Positions 12,001-22,918 of a stretch of DNA of 64,000 nucleotides are shown piece after piece. A program made the position numbers and the translations under genes. Numbering within the stretch: position 1 is the first letter of the stretch; the number at the start of each line of letters is the position of its first letter. Below the pieces are notes generated by a model. That model was given only the letters and a program-made list of their open reading frames with translations. It had not been told where the DNA came from and did not search any database. The DNA comes from Psettodes erumei. Taxonomy: Eukaryota > Chordata > Actinopteri > Pleuronectiformes > Psettodidae. The DNA lies in the NCBI GenBank assembly GCA_016785225.1, contig JAFBJZ010000375.1, forward strand, positions 5,003,501 through 5,067,500, in the 5' to 3' direction.

Positions 12001-13160
12001 TTCAATTCTATTGATTCTGAATATTTTTTGGAGGGAAGTAAAGAATGGTTGAGAATATTAGTTGTTCCATCACCTTTTTCTGAAGTGCTATTACACAGGA
12101 AAATATCAAAGAAGGCTTAAGTCTGTGGACATTACTGGTGGTAACCAGATTGGCATTGCTTCCTTTGACCTGGGAAGCACAGTGTTTGAGATGATCTGAT
12201 CATAGTGCTTGGGGGGCTTGAGATAACATGAACATTTTTAGTACCAGGTGTAAATGCTGATGCCAGAAGATCTGATGTCATTATCCAGATAATATATCCA
12301 CATACAGATCGAATGTTAATGAGAGGTGAGAATTACACCCTCCAACATCTAACCTGTGTGGCCACAGCTGTGATATTGGATATGTTGGCACAAAAATTTA
12401 AGGAGAAATTGGTTTAGCAGTGCAGTGGGTTTGCTTTTGTGTTCATTTGTTATCATTATGTTTGTTTGCAGGTACCATTTCCTTAGATCAAAGCCCAAGA
12501 TTTTGTCTTTCTCTGACAGTGTTCATGCTCAAGCTGCTCCATCCTGAGCCTGGCTCACACCTCATCTCTTTCTTCCCTTCTCCCTCACCTCACAAACCAG
12601 TAATAATTTTCTGCCTGCAATTAATTCCTGATCTGACTCCCCCTCTCCTTCCTCATCCTCCCTCCCACCTCTCATCACTGTGGTCCTGTCTCCTCGGGCT
12701 TCAGTCCTTGATGGAATGAAAACTGTTTCCAACAACAATTATTTTTCCTCCTCTTCGGTTGTATACTCTGCACTCCCCTTTCCTTCCCTTTCCGCAAACC
12801 TCAACAATTAATGGAGCTCTTCATCAAACTTGCAAAAAGCTCCTCACCTTGACAATTTATGACTCTTGGTGGGGCGGGGGGCACATTATCAAAACCCAAT
12901 GTTTGTTTGCATAAAAAATACAGAGCGCATAATTTGAAAGGAGTTTCTCCAGGCTTGCAGAATACAGATTTAATTTAAATTCTGCCAACTCATCTGCCTT
13001 TGCTGCTGTGATGAAAACACGTTTTCTCTATATAGCTTCTTTTGTGTGACCATGTTGGGCCTCTGTAACTGGGCAAAATTAATTTCAGATCTACTGTTGT
13101 GGCTAAAATGATTGTTCTTTTTTTCTTAAATTCCAGGTTTGACACTTTGTTTGACACAAC
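9071..13160. other. noncoding; candidate conserved segments and a small CGATA-rich patch
   Basis: No gene is seen. Near 9525-9600 a patch rich in GTATCGGA, CCGATAC and GCCGATAAG words resembles the decayed core of a teleost ATCGGTATCGG-type repeat. Runs of G (about 10540-10550) and C (about 11450-11468) occur. Segments around 11480-11690 and 12800-12980 look like conserved noncoding elements by composition (ATTA cores, no simple repeats). A pyrimidine-rich stretch at 12540-12700 is unexplained. Confidence 0.4.
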
Positions 13161-13165
13161 TTTAA

Positions 13166-13183
13166 ATATATATATATATATAT
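13166..13183. repeat. (TA)9 microsatellite
   Basis: A short perfect TA run within AT-rich sequence. Confidence 0.9.
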
Positions 13184-13310
13184 GAAACCACAGAATGTTT
13201 TTAGAAATTTTTTTAAATAGAAGCAGATAATGACTAATGTCAGACACTTATCTTAACTGTCAGCTTCTTGAGTGGTCCTCCTTTTGCACGCTCATATCTA
13301 TGTATAAATA

Positions 13311-13346
13311 TCTCTCTCTCTCTAGATATATATATATATATATATA
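13311..13346. repeat. compound (TC)n-(TA)n microsatellite
   Basis: A TC run of about 13 bases, then AGA, then a TA run of about 20 bases form a compound simple repeat. A further TA/TG patch follows at about 13497-13523. Confidence 0.92.
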
Positions 13347-13529
13347 AACAAATCATATGCAGTGTTATAATTAAAGGTAGCAGAAACTTTTAAATTTGTC
13401 TTGTTATAGTTGTTATAATAAATACGTGACCAAGACCGAAGTTCAGGAGAATGTTGAAATAAACACTGCTCTCCACATAAAGCACACACATACTAAATAT
13501 ATAATATATATGTGTGTGTGTGTACCTAC

Positions 13530-16190
13530 ATATTACCAGTTTGTTTTAATACACTTCAGTTCCATATTTACTCATTTTAATGTTCTGTTCTCTTTTTGTA
13601 ATTGTGCACTCACAAAATTAATGGTAAAAAGGACGATAGGGTCATGTAAAGATTTATCATAAATTATAGATTTAAAAAATCATTTGAAAGTCTTGAGTCA
13701 AAGAGCTGAGAATTCAAAGCACAAGTCTGGCAGAGCTTCATGGAGAGGTTGGCAGGCTTTTCATGACAGACCACTGCAACTGTGCTGTGTCTGTTGAAGC
13801 TAGACTGTAGCAGGTAAGAAAACATAATTTCCATATGAATAGGTGAGTTCTTTAGGCATGAATCGAGCAAGCAAACTAAAGTTAAGCATGTTTTGCTTGA
13901 ATGTACTCGCTATAAAACATCATAATTAAACAGAATAGAAAACATTCTTTGCAAGGGTTCCTTTTTTGCAGTACAACATGTTGACAAAGGAAATGCAACA
14001 AGTGCTATAACCTTAACTCTACATATTCTTTCACTCAAAACATGACGATTTATGTGTGTTTTAAGGGAATCACAGCATTTGCAGTAACAGAGAATTTCTG
14101 CATCATGGAGCCAGTAAGCTATCATGCAGCAGTGCATTTGAGTTAGTTAATATTTCTTTGGCTACATTTACAGGAATGTTTTTCATATACCCTCTATACT
14201 CTGTGATTGTGTCAATGAATAATACATCAAATTTGGTGTCTTTGTGTGTGTATGTATGAGGTGAAAAATTCAGCATATACATAACACATCATCGTGCATT
14301 AGAAGATGGCTCAGCTGTCACCAATTACTGGTAGATTACAAGGTTTCCTGCATGCCCTCAGGAGAGGCATGTACTGATTGAAAAGCCTACCTGACTTTGC
14401 AGAGGACTCCTTGTAACTGAATGCACGGATGGCTGGAGAAGTGGGTAATAAGTGTGCCTAAGCTCATGGAAATTACAATTTTATCCTATGGAATCCCAAG
14501 CAAATTATTTTCAAAGTGTGATTAATAGTGTCTGTCAAACAGACACTTGCAAACACACCAAATGGAAAAAAAATCAATTTCTGGCCACAGGGCAAATGCT
14601 CTACACAATAGAAGGTGGAAGGTTAATATACAGAAGTTATTTACTATAGTCTGTATTCAACCTGTACTACAATGGTGACTTCTACTATTACTTCTGAGAC
14701 TGAAAATGATAATACACAAAATGCTTAAAATGAAAGCTTTTACTTATGTTACAGTGATTTCTTAAGAGAGTATCAATTTGCCCATAAGTAGTGTAGGACA
14801 CTTAATCTCCTTTATATTGAGAATTACAATTTTAGACTGCAATTTTCAAATCAAATTCAGAACCACTGTTTTAATTAACTAACATAACTATGACATAACA
14901 TAACTAATTAAGTGTCTTATTAACAAGCTGTAGCATTTGAAATTTTAAGCCTGTGACTGATGATTGCACTAGATATAATTAGTCATCAAAGTAGTGAGTT
15001 AGGGAATTCATGTCTAATTTTTTAGCTGGTAAAAAATCTTTTTAAAAAGCTCTCTGTTTTCTGGCTCTCTGCATGCAACTGTCTGTACATTTACACAAGA
15101 ACAAGAATTTTTATTGAAGAAATAAATACCACCCTCTATCACTTTTGGTTTAAAAAAAAACATTAGACTGTCAAACTGGCAAGTCTTTGTCTCCTTACAC
15201 CACGTTCTTTCAACTTTAAGCCCTGTCTAAACATCTTGATCGCTTATTAAAAACATGACAACAAAAAGTAGCTTATATTTTTCAGATTCTGTTGATGTGG
15301 AGACAAGACTGGTTTGTGATGTTCATTGGTGCAAGCAAATCTTATTTAATATTAAATTTTAAAAATTGCAGTCAGATATTTCTAAGTCAGATAAGTCATT
15401 TACACCTACCTGTAAGAAAACAAATTCTTTTTCAAATGCTATAAAAATTCTTTTTGCCCATGTTGAAATTACAGTTAACTTTTTTTCTGATGAAATTATA
15501 TAATTCGTATTTCATAATGTGTAACAGTTCTAGAAGGGGAGATTGTTTGATGTCTTTGAGTAAGTGGATGTCTCTCGACCTGATTAAGCAAATCAAAAGA
15601 AGACGCCTTGTCCTCAACCTGTGGCAGATCCGGTGCTCCCTCGACTCCAATGTTCAATTAATGACTGCTTGATGCGTTATCCTCTATTTGCTTGTAGCTG
15701 ATGTGCTGTCACATCTAACCAGGGACTGTCATGGGCTGTCAGAGCTAGGATTTATTTATTTATTTCCAGCTTGTTCCAGACATGAACTCTCTAGACTCCA
15801 CAACATTCTGATTTAGAGTGAGAGCTTTCTTTCATTTATTTTCTTCTTCCAGTGTTATTGCCCCACCAGAGCCAGTTTAGCCAAATTGGAAATTCACTTG
15901 AGTTGCTGGAGTGTATCAGCAAAGACATGACTTGTGACTTACAGAAAATGGATGGCCGGATTGGTTAAAGGCAGTAAGAGGGAAATGTTAAATTGGCTGT
16001 TATTGATTTGTAAAACCAAATTCCTGCAACATTTCATTGAAACTGTTCTTCAAGACAGCTCTTCAGCCTGTTCCTGCTGCACTTTGTAAGCCATCACAAA
16101 ATAACCCATCTGAATGTTGAAATTCTGCCTTTGCAAAGGATGACAGAGAGAGGCACATAAGAATTTACAAGACATTTACTGTGGCTGATG
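13530..16190. other. noncoding; one GC-richer patch
   Basis: No gene is seen. The stretch 15520-15730 is more GC-rich and less repetitive than its surroundings and has open frames on both strands over about 200 bases. I recognise no protein motif in either, so a conserved noncoding element is as likely as an exon. Confidence 0.4.
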
Positions 16191-16224
16191 TTCTTCTACA
16201 CGAGGACTTCAATCACTGTGTTGC

Positions 16225-16275
16225 TATAGTGGGGTTCGATGTCTTGCTCAAGGACAATTTAACAGCACGAGTGAC
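16225..16275. repeat. short remnant of a teleost interspersed repeat
   Basis: The words GTGGGGTTCGATGTCTTGCT and CAAGGACAATTTAACA match the TTCGGTGTCTTGCTCAAGGACAC-type core that I know as a recurrent piece of teleost repeats. Only about 50 bases survive, so orientation and family are not assigned. Confidence 0.45.
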
Positions 16276-16312
16276 TTCCATTTTGACCTTTTATCGCTCC
16301 ATTATAGGATTG

Positions 16313-16579
16313 TCACTCTAAATACTCGGCTAACCTGCTGTCAATGTTGATACTCTTTACAGCTTTAGGCAGAGCTGTGCAGCCTTTTGATGCAGTGAAC
16401 TCGTAGTGATTTGTTATCTTGCTACTCACGTGGTCATGTCTTAAGCCTATCATGCACTCTGTTCCACCAGAGTCATCTGGTGTGCCAAAAGCCACAACCA
16501 GCACATTGTCATCAAATATGACCCTTCTGTGTTGCATGAATTTTGGCAGATGACCAAGCCACTTTCCATTGATAGCCAC
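16313..16579 (-). other. 88-codon open frame of unknown status
   Basis: The minus strand has an 88-codon frame bounded by TGA on both sides, with no ATG at its start (the first codon is GTG). The translation looks unusually protein-like (for example KFMQHRRVIFDDNVLVVAFG and TPDDSGGTECMIGLRHDH), but I recognise no family. The upstream AG has no clear pyrimidine tract and there is no donor before the stop. It lies just downstream, on the same strand, of the LINE relic at 16.8-17.6 kb. It could be chance, a decayed retrocopy or an old exon. Confidence 0.15.
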
Positions 16580-16814
16580 TCACACAGTTATTGTCACTAC
16601 ATGGCTACAATAAAATTAATTAAAGCATCCACTTGGGCACATAAACATAGGTAGCACGTGACTACACAATGTGATCAGGTTGTTTCCAACACAGTTGATT
16701 GTTGCCACTGCAAATGCCCAATGAAAATACCTTTTAGTAATTCAAAAGATGATGTGTCCACATTAAAGAACAGTGCTATTGCTAATACTACAGCTCTTAC
16801 AACCACAGATAACA

Positions 16815-17615
16815 AAAATAGTAACTGTGAGTTTATAGCACTTTTCAAAACAAAGTTTTCTACTCTTTATATATTAGGGATAATTAAAAATATTCAAAAG
16901 ACACAACTAATTAAAAGCCAGTTAAATGCAGTCTTTAGTAATGATATGAAGGAGCACAGTGCCAAAGGTTTTTTTGGGCAGATCTCAATGGCAAGTCTAC
17001 TCCAGACCTTTTGAGCTCTGATTAAAAAAAATGCCCCGCTGCCCTCTGTCTTTAGTTTGCCTGTGGAGACAGGCAGCAACAACTGGCCAAGACCTCAAAC
17101 TCTGCACACTGGAGTGTACAGACAGAGATGGTCAATGTAGGAAGAGGCCAGGCTGAGTTATGCCTTAAAAACAAGTAGTGAAATGTTTAAATCGATTCTG
17201 AAGGCCACGTGCCGCCACAGTGAGGTTTTTGTTCTGGGGCTACAGTAATCTTAGATTACGGTAATCTAATTGGCTGCAGACAAAGGCATGAAAAGGGGGT
17301 TGTGCATCCTGGAGTGAGTAGAATGATTTAATCTTGGCAATGCTCCATGTTGACAGATGGCTCATTTTATGTTTCTAAAATGCTTAGTGAAATTGAGATC
17401 TGGGTCTAAAAACACTGAACGATTAGAGCCCGCTAAAAAGCACCCTGTTTCCACCAGACCATCTCATCTGTTTTATCAGCATTTATCATCAGACTGTTAT
17501 GGGACATTTGAATCTTGATGTCTTCAGGGTACTGTAGGTTTTGAGTGTGCTTACAGAGGAGAGGCCTGTGTTGGTTTACGGGTGGATATATACAGTTTGT
17601 ACTGTGATTTAATGT
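16815..17615 (-). pseudogene. decayed L2-type LINE reverse-transcriptase C-terminus and 3' end
   Basis: The minus strand carries a heavily mutated LINE RT tail. In order from 17615: TVQTVYIHP (from a DTQLYI region after the active site), LDPDLNFTKHFRN, then HAFVCSQLDYRNLRLL (family HAFVSSRLDYCNALL), then after a gap of roughly 60 residues AFRIDLNISLLVFKA, a stop (TAA, complement of 17158-17160), LASSYIDHLCLYTP, a second stop (TGA, complement of 17095-17097), and KLKTEGSGAFFLIRAQKVWS followed by CSFISLLKTAFNW. The 3' end has the GAAAAGTGCTATAAA-like word usual before the tail of such elements. The copy is inactive and much older than the LINE at 0.3-1.6 kb. Confidence 0.85.
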
Positions 17616-20100
17616 GGATTACTTAACCCACTGTGGGGCCACGAGCAGAAAACTGGGAAACCCACAAGCACTTTCAGTGGAGGTGTTCCTAAGATGAAAA
17701 TCTAAAAAGTGTAGGCCTCTGCCACATCCACCGATTTCACTTTACAACTATAAAGCAAAATAATGAGCAAGCAGTATCAAAACTTTAACCACTGAAAAAT
17801 TAAGCAGCCTCACACTTCTGGAACCCCCACCAAAATACCTGTGCCTGCTGTTAGGCTCTTAAAAGCTCAAAGGGTACCAGTCCAAACCGTTATCTCTGTA
17901 ATGGCATTAAGCAGCAATATCGTATTTCTTCAAGATCTTGTCCTTGTTCTCTTTAAACATCAGCTGTTTGCTTTTTCATAGAGATCTGCGCCTTTCTTTG
18001 AAAGCATTAGAAGAATCCATGTGACAGAGATTTAGAGAAACTCTTGATCTAATAGTCTTGAGACTATTTCGATGACTGAGTTGTGCTGACAAATATAAGT
18101 TGGCATGTCTAGACAGCTCAGAAATCCAATCTTAGCATCAAGTTTCTGTAAAATTTTGATGATTTTAATATAGACATTGGACACGTCCATGTTGTCCAAG
18201 TATGACCTCTGTGCTGTCATTGGACTGTGCTTCACATTTTTAGATGGCACATCCATTGCATTGATGATACCACTGCAAAAAACACAAAATAAATCTCTTC
18301 AAGATTTGCATCAGAAGATTTCAAGTCAGCCAGTGCCAGCAGTTGCTTCTTTACGGCTCACTCTGACAGATACATTACACACACCAGTGTCCATCTCTTG
18401 CCTCGGTAGCCATTGTGCAGCGTGAGTCGTTTCATTTCATAGATAATGATATTTGTAATTTGTTGTGTGCAGCGTTCTATCCTATCACTCTGGGATGATG
18501 GCAAATGCTAAGTGGCATAAGATGAGGTTTTGCAGAGGGAGGTCACACTGACTGAAGAGGGTCAGCCCAGGTTTTGGCTTGCCTGTCTCTTCACATGATG
18601 GTTACAGCCACAAGACTCACTCATTCTGTTATTTTAAAGTACCTCTGTAGTTGTTATGCTTTTCATTAATATCAGTGGTGTGGTCTTGTGTAATTTTTTC
18701 ATGCCTTTTCAAAGATGAACATTGCTTCCCTTCACTATTTAAATTTAACATTTACACAAGTATCACGCCTCTCTCTTCTTTGTTCTGTCTTTCTTGTTCA
18801 AGTCCTCCATGTGGCAAACAGAAGTCTGCACTTTTTCCATTACATTGAATTACAGTCAATTCACAGATGCTTTTAGTCAATGCAATTTGCACACACTGGA
18901 AGCAGTTTGAGGAGATGTCGAATCACCTGGACTGCAGGTCCTTTTTCTTTTTCTTTTTTTGTCTTTTTGTAGACATTACGTGTCTAACCAATAAAGTCTT
19001 ATGAAACATATTTGTGGTTGATGTTTAGGAATATATAGGAAAATTCAATAACAATAATTTCAAAGTCATTCCTGGAACCAGTGGTCGGAAAAAACAATCT
19101 TACTCCAAGGTCCTTTTATTTGCTTCTCTGCATCTGTTTATCATATCATAAATAGAACAGTACATGACAGCTAAGGCTTTTTGCTGATAAGGGTCACACA
19201 ATATGATTGAGGCTGTAAAATTCTGCCTTAAAACTGGTGTGGTCCTTTTTTTAAGAATCAGTGGTTCGTCTTGTATAGCACCTTCACCTTCACCCCCATC
19301 TGTTTTTTTAGTGTTCAAGTATCTTCTCCTTGCTCTTCATTTGTGATTTCTGTTGCTTATTGTCCATTGTCCTTGTCTTGCTACTGTACATCAAAACTGG
19401 CCTGGTCACTGTCTGTTTCGCTTAATTAATTTCAATTGCTTTCATCTGCAGTGAGGCAGAAAGGAGCAAATCATTCATTATGCCAGTCTGAAGGACATCC
19501 GGCATGATTGTATGACTGCAAGATGATGGATATCATTGAGTTAAATTACACTAATTCAAGATGCTTCAAACCTTAAACTTATGGTTGTCAAATATTTTTC
19601 CTTAGACCAAGGCAGTCAATACTTAGGCAAAGAAAATGCAGCACCAAGACACGAGTCAATGATCCATTAACTTGGTTGCGGTGTTTCTTTTCTACTGGGA
19701 CCACTGTCACTTCAATGGCACGGTGTATCTTTTTTAGGCTTCAACTCATTCCATGTAAGGCATTTATCACAATGTTTTGTTGCCATTTAACAATAGCTAG
19801 TATATCATGACACTTTAATTCTAAGAGAAGGATGGGCCACTTTTATCATAAAACATTCAAAAGCAGTTAACTCACACGCCAGATGATAAAAAAAAAGCCT
19901 AGTCCTCAAATTTTAACATTGAAAGAAAGAGAAATAACAGAAATAAAAAATATATTGACTCATTAACTTTTTTGATTGCACAGTGTTGCAAAAATATCAG
20001 ACTGTGGTTTGACAACCAAAATATTTCTATATCTTATTTTTCCAGATTATTTGCTTCATCTTTCACGTGTAGAATTGCCGTCACACAACCTTTTTTTTTG
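17616..20100. other. noncoding, nothing firm
   Basis: No gene or clear repeat is seen. A short GATGCTTTTAGTCAATGC-like patch at about 18866 vaguely resembles the GACGCTTTTATCCAAAGCG core of another teleost repeat but is too diverged to call. A pyrimidine-rich tract lies at 18940-18975. Confidence 0.4.
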
Positions 20101-20112
20101 TACTTTATGCAG

Positions 20113-20283
20113 GGACTGTAAATGGATCCCCGTAGAGAGGCCTGTGGTGCTCAGAGGCCATGGCCATGTTCTTTTTCTTGGGCCCTGCTGCCTCCCACCA
20201 TGCTACCTCCTTCATGCATCATGTATGTGGAGCCACCCCTGTGCAGAGCACAGCTTAATCTGATTGTTTATCCATCAAGTCAG
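20113..20283 (+). other. exon-like segment with splice-site consensus (unverified)
   Basis: A pyrimidine-rich tract ending TTTTTTTGTACTTTATGCAG (20093-20112) precedes a 171-base segment that is visibly GC-richer than its surroundings and ends in CAG followed by GTATTA (donor at 20284). One frame is open from an ATG at 20122 through the donor; its protein begins MDPRREACGAQRPWP and is rich in Pro and Cys. Another frame is open from before the acceptor but stops at 20261-20263. I recognise no family. It could be a first coding exon, a lncRNA or UTR exon, or a chance combination; Cys/Pro-rich composition is common in spurious GC-rich frames. Confidence 0.15.
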
Positions 20284-22870
20284 GTATTAACCCAGGGTTG
20301 TGGCATGGATGCAATATCAAAAGCTCTCTATGAAGTATGATGTAGTCTGTCTTTGATAATGAAAAACCATGAGAAGTCCCTGCACACTGATATGAGACTC
20401 ATAGAGACCAAATAGCCCTGCAATGTGGAGGCTGCATTTATTTACCATTTCAGCAGACGTCGCTAGTTCTTGGTACCACCGACTGACTGGATCAAAACTG
20501 CAACCAAGGAGAGTGTGAGAAGGAGAGTGATGAAACAACGGTCATTTTCTGACAGAGTGGCATCCCTGAAATATATCATCTTAATGTGGCAGAGTGGAGA
20601 GTTTTACTGATCTGGTATATCAGGTTAAATGATGACACAAAAACTCTCTAGTGCAATATATCAAGCCATGGCAATTCAACAATAAGCCAAATAAACATCC
20701 AGTATGGCTGGTCTAAACTGCCCAATTACTCCCTCTGCATTGTCGAAAATTACCAAATGCTGAGTGGGTCTCCAGAAACCACTTTTTCCTGTAACAACGG
20801 GTTTGACTTTAGAAGCTTCAAATTATGGCTCTGCTGAAACCAAACTCTAGCATTTATATCAAAGGTATGTGCTGCTTGTCAGCCATTTGAAGAGCATTGG
20901 CTAGCTCTTTGTAACAGGAAGGCAGAAAGACAAACAAAATGAGATGCAAAAAATTAATACTGAATTAAAATAATGAAAAATGGACATCTTGTGACATCTT
21001 TTTCCATGGGACTTCACATATGGCAAGACAATCAACTGGATAGTTGAAGGAAAATGATTAGCAGATGGTTCAGTAGGGATATAAAGTGATTTTGTGTTGA
21101 AAGTTAGCAATGAAATAAAGGCAGAAAATCCTCACACTGGAGAAATTAATTGTTTCTCTATTTTTGCTTGAAATATACTCAAAATTATGAGTTGATTTAT
21201 AAAAAACATAGCCACTGATTATTTTTCTGTCAGAATAATCCATCAGTCCACTAATGATTTCCCTGTTATGGCTAACTCATTTGTGTAATCATCAGTACTT
21301 CACACACAACATGTCTCCGTGTTTATTTAAATGGGTAGACCATAATTATGGCTCCACATGTGACTGAGAAGAATCAATACGTGCTTGTGACAGAGGACAG
21401 CCTGTCTCTGCCTTTGTTTACTTGCAGTGTTTTTGGTGTGGGCAGCTAATATTACGTGATCATCACAATGTTTTGATTAAAACCGGAAGTACTGTTACTA
21501 TGGTGATTACAGAACATCGCTGTTATTGCTGCAGAGGATTTTCCACTTCTGCTCTAGCACAAAGGCGTTGTGTTGTTACAGTTGTATTAATATTTCATCA
21601 AGCCTGTCCACACACAGCGTTATCAGCACCGTGATTGCGTATGAAGCCTAAACCAGCCTGCTCTTAATCACTGCATGAAGGATGGCATCTTGTTGGATTT
21701 GTTTGTGGTTATATGATTGAATATGAGATGTTCTGTTTTGATTTGTTTTTAATTTTATTTTTTAAAATGAAAGCTACGGATTTTTTCCCAATTTGCAATT
21801 GCATTCTCACATTAGAAAAAGGCACCCAACACATTTCCAGCTCATTTGTGAAATGTGGTGCTTTAGCGTGAACAAAACCCTCCTCTCCCTAATGCTCACT
21901 AAGTAAAAACTAAATGTGTGTGATCAGAGTGCACCTGTTTCTTGTTTCAGGGCAAGCCTTTTACAAACCCATGTGGACATTACTTTTGGGGATATTAGGC
22001 AATTAGTGCACAATACCGATATCTGTGGGGTGCACTTGGGAATCGGATTTGAATGGGTTTGTTTAGTTTTTTATAAATTACGTACATAGAGTGTAAGATG
22101 GGAACAACAATAAACACAGCACTTTTAAAAGTGCAAAGATCTAATGCACTGTGTAGCCTGCTAAATGGCTGCAAGGCTGTATGTGTGTGTGCATATGGAA
22201 AAGCAGTCTTTTGTGGTCTCTCTCTCGAAACACATCAAAGTAAAGCAGAGGCATTCGTGAGGTCTCTGCATCATGCACGATAAGAGGAAGTTTCCATTAA
22301 GTCGCTTTGCCTCACAGGGATTAGAGAAAAATCTCTCCCTTCCTCCTCCTATAATGGTTTCCGGACGCTTTCCTCTTAACCATTCTTCTGCTTTTGTGCG
22401 CGCACTCCTGCTTTTACACAGTTTATTGGTGTGGTGACATCTCTTTTTCCACTACCCCCGTTTTAAGCCAAGGCTCTTTATTCGTTTGTTACTGCAATTT
22501 GTGGCATGAAGCAGATGTCTGAAAGTCACAAATGTTGACAGAGGTTTGGCAAGTTGCGCAGCATCAAACTGACCCAGCCAGGAAGTGCAAAAGTTACATT
22601 CTATGTTGCCTTTACAAAACCCTTGTTATTATTGAGACCAGTGGACATTATGTTAACTGCAGCGGTATCCTTTTGCTCAAGACATGAGTAAGCATCTGTT
22701 GATACAGGACGCAACTGAAGTTACACTGTTCTAATAGCTTGACTGTAAACTCTATCTTAGACTAAAGACTACATCGACTCATCCTATTTTGACTTTAAAA
22801 CAGTGTGGTTAAGTGTGTAGGTATGTTTTTGAAAACAAATTTATGAAGCTTAAAAAGTTACAATCCATTC
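20284..22870. other. noncoding, nothing firm
   Basis: No gene is seen. Parts around 21340-21660 and 22260-22460 are GC-mixed, free of simple repeats and have an element-like composition, but nothing identifies their function. Confidence 0.4.
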
Positions 22871-22918
22871 ACACTCTGGCAATAAAAAACATTGGATTGA
22901 ATTGAATTGAATGTAATG
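22871..22918 (+). repeat. possible LINE 3' tail, (TTGAA)n type
   Basis: AATAAAAAACATTGGATTGA is followed by ATTGAATTGAATG. An AATAAA-type signal followed by two or three ATTGA units is how many teleost LINE copies end on the plus strand. No coding relic is recognisable upstream, so this may be a very short 5'-truncated copy or chance. Confidence 0.3.

Noticed and set aside
18855..18905. Patch resembling the GCTTTTATCCAAAGCG teleost repeat core
   Set aside because: Too many mismatches over too short a length; the match at 30846-30912 is much better.
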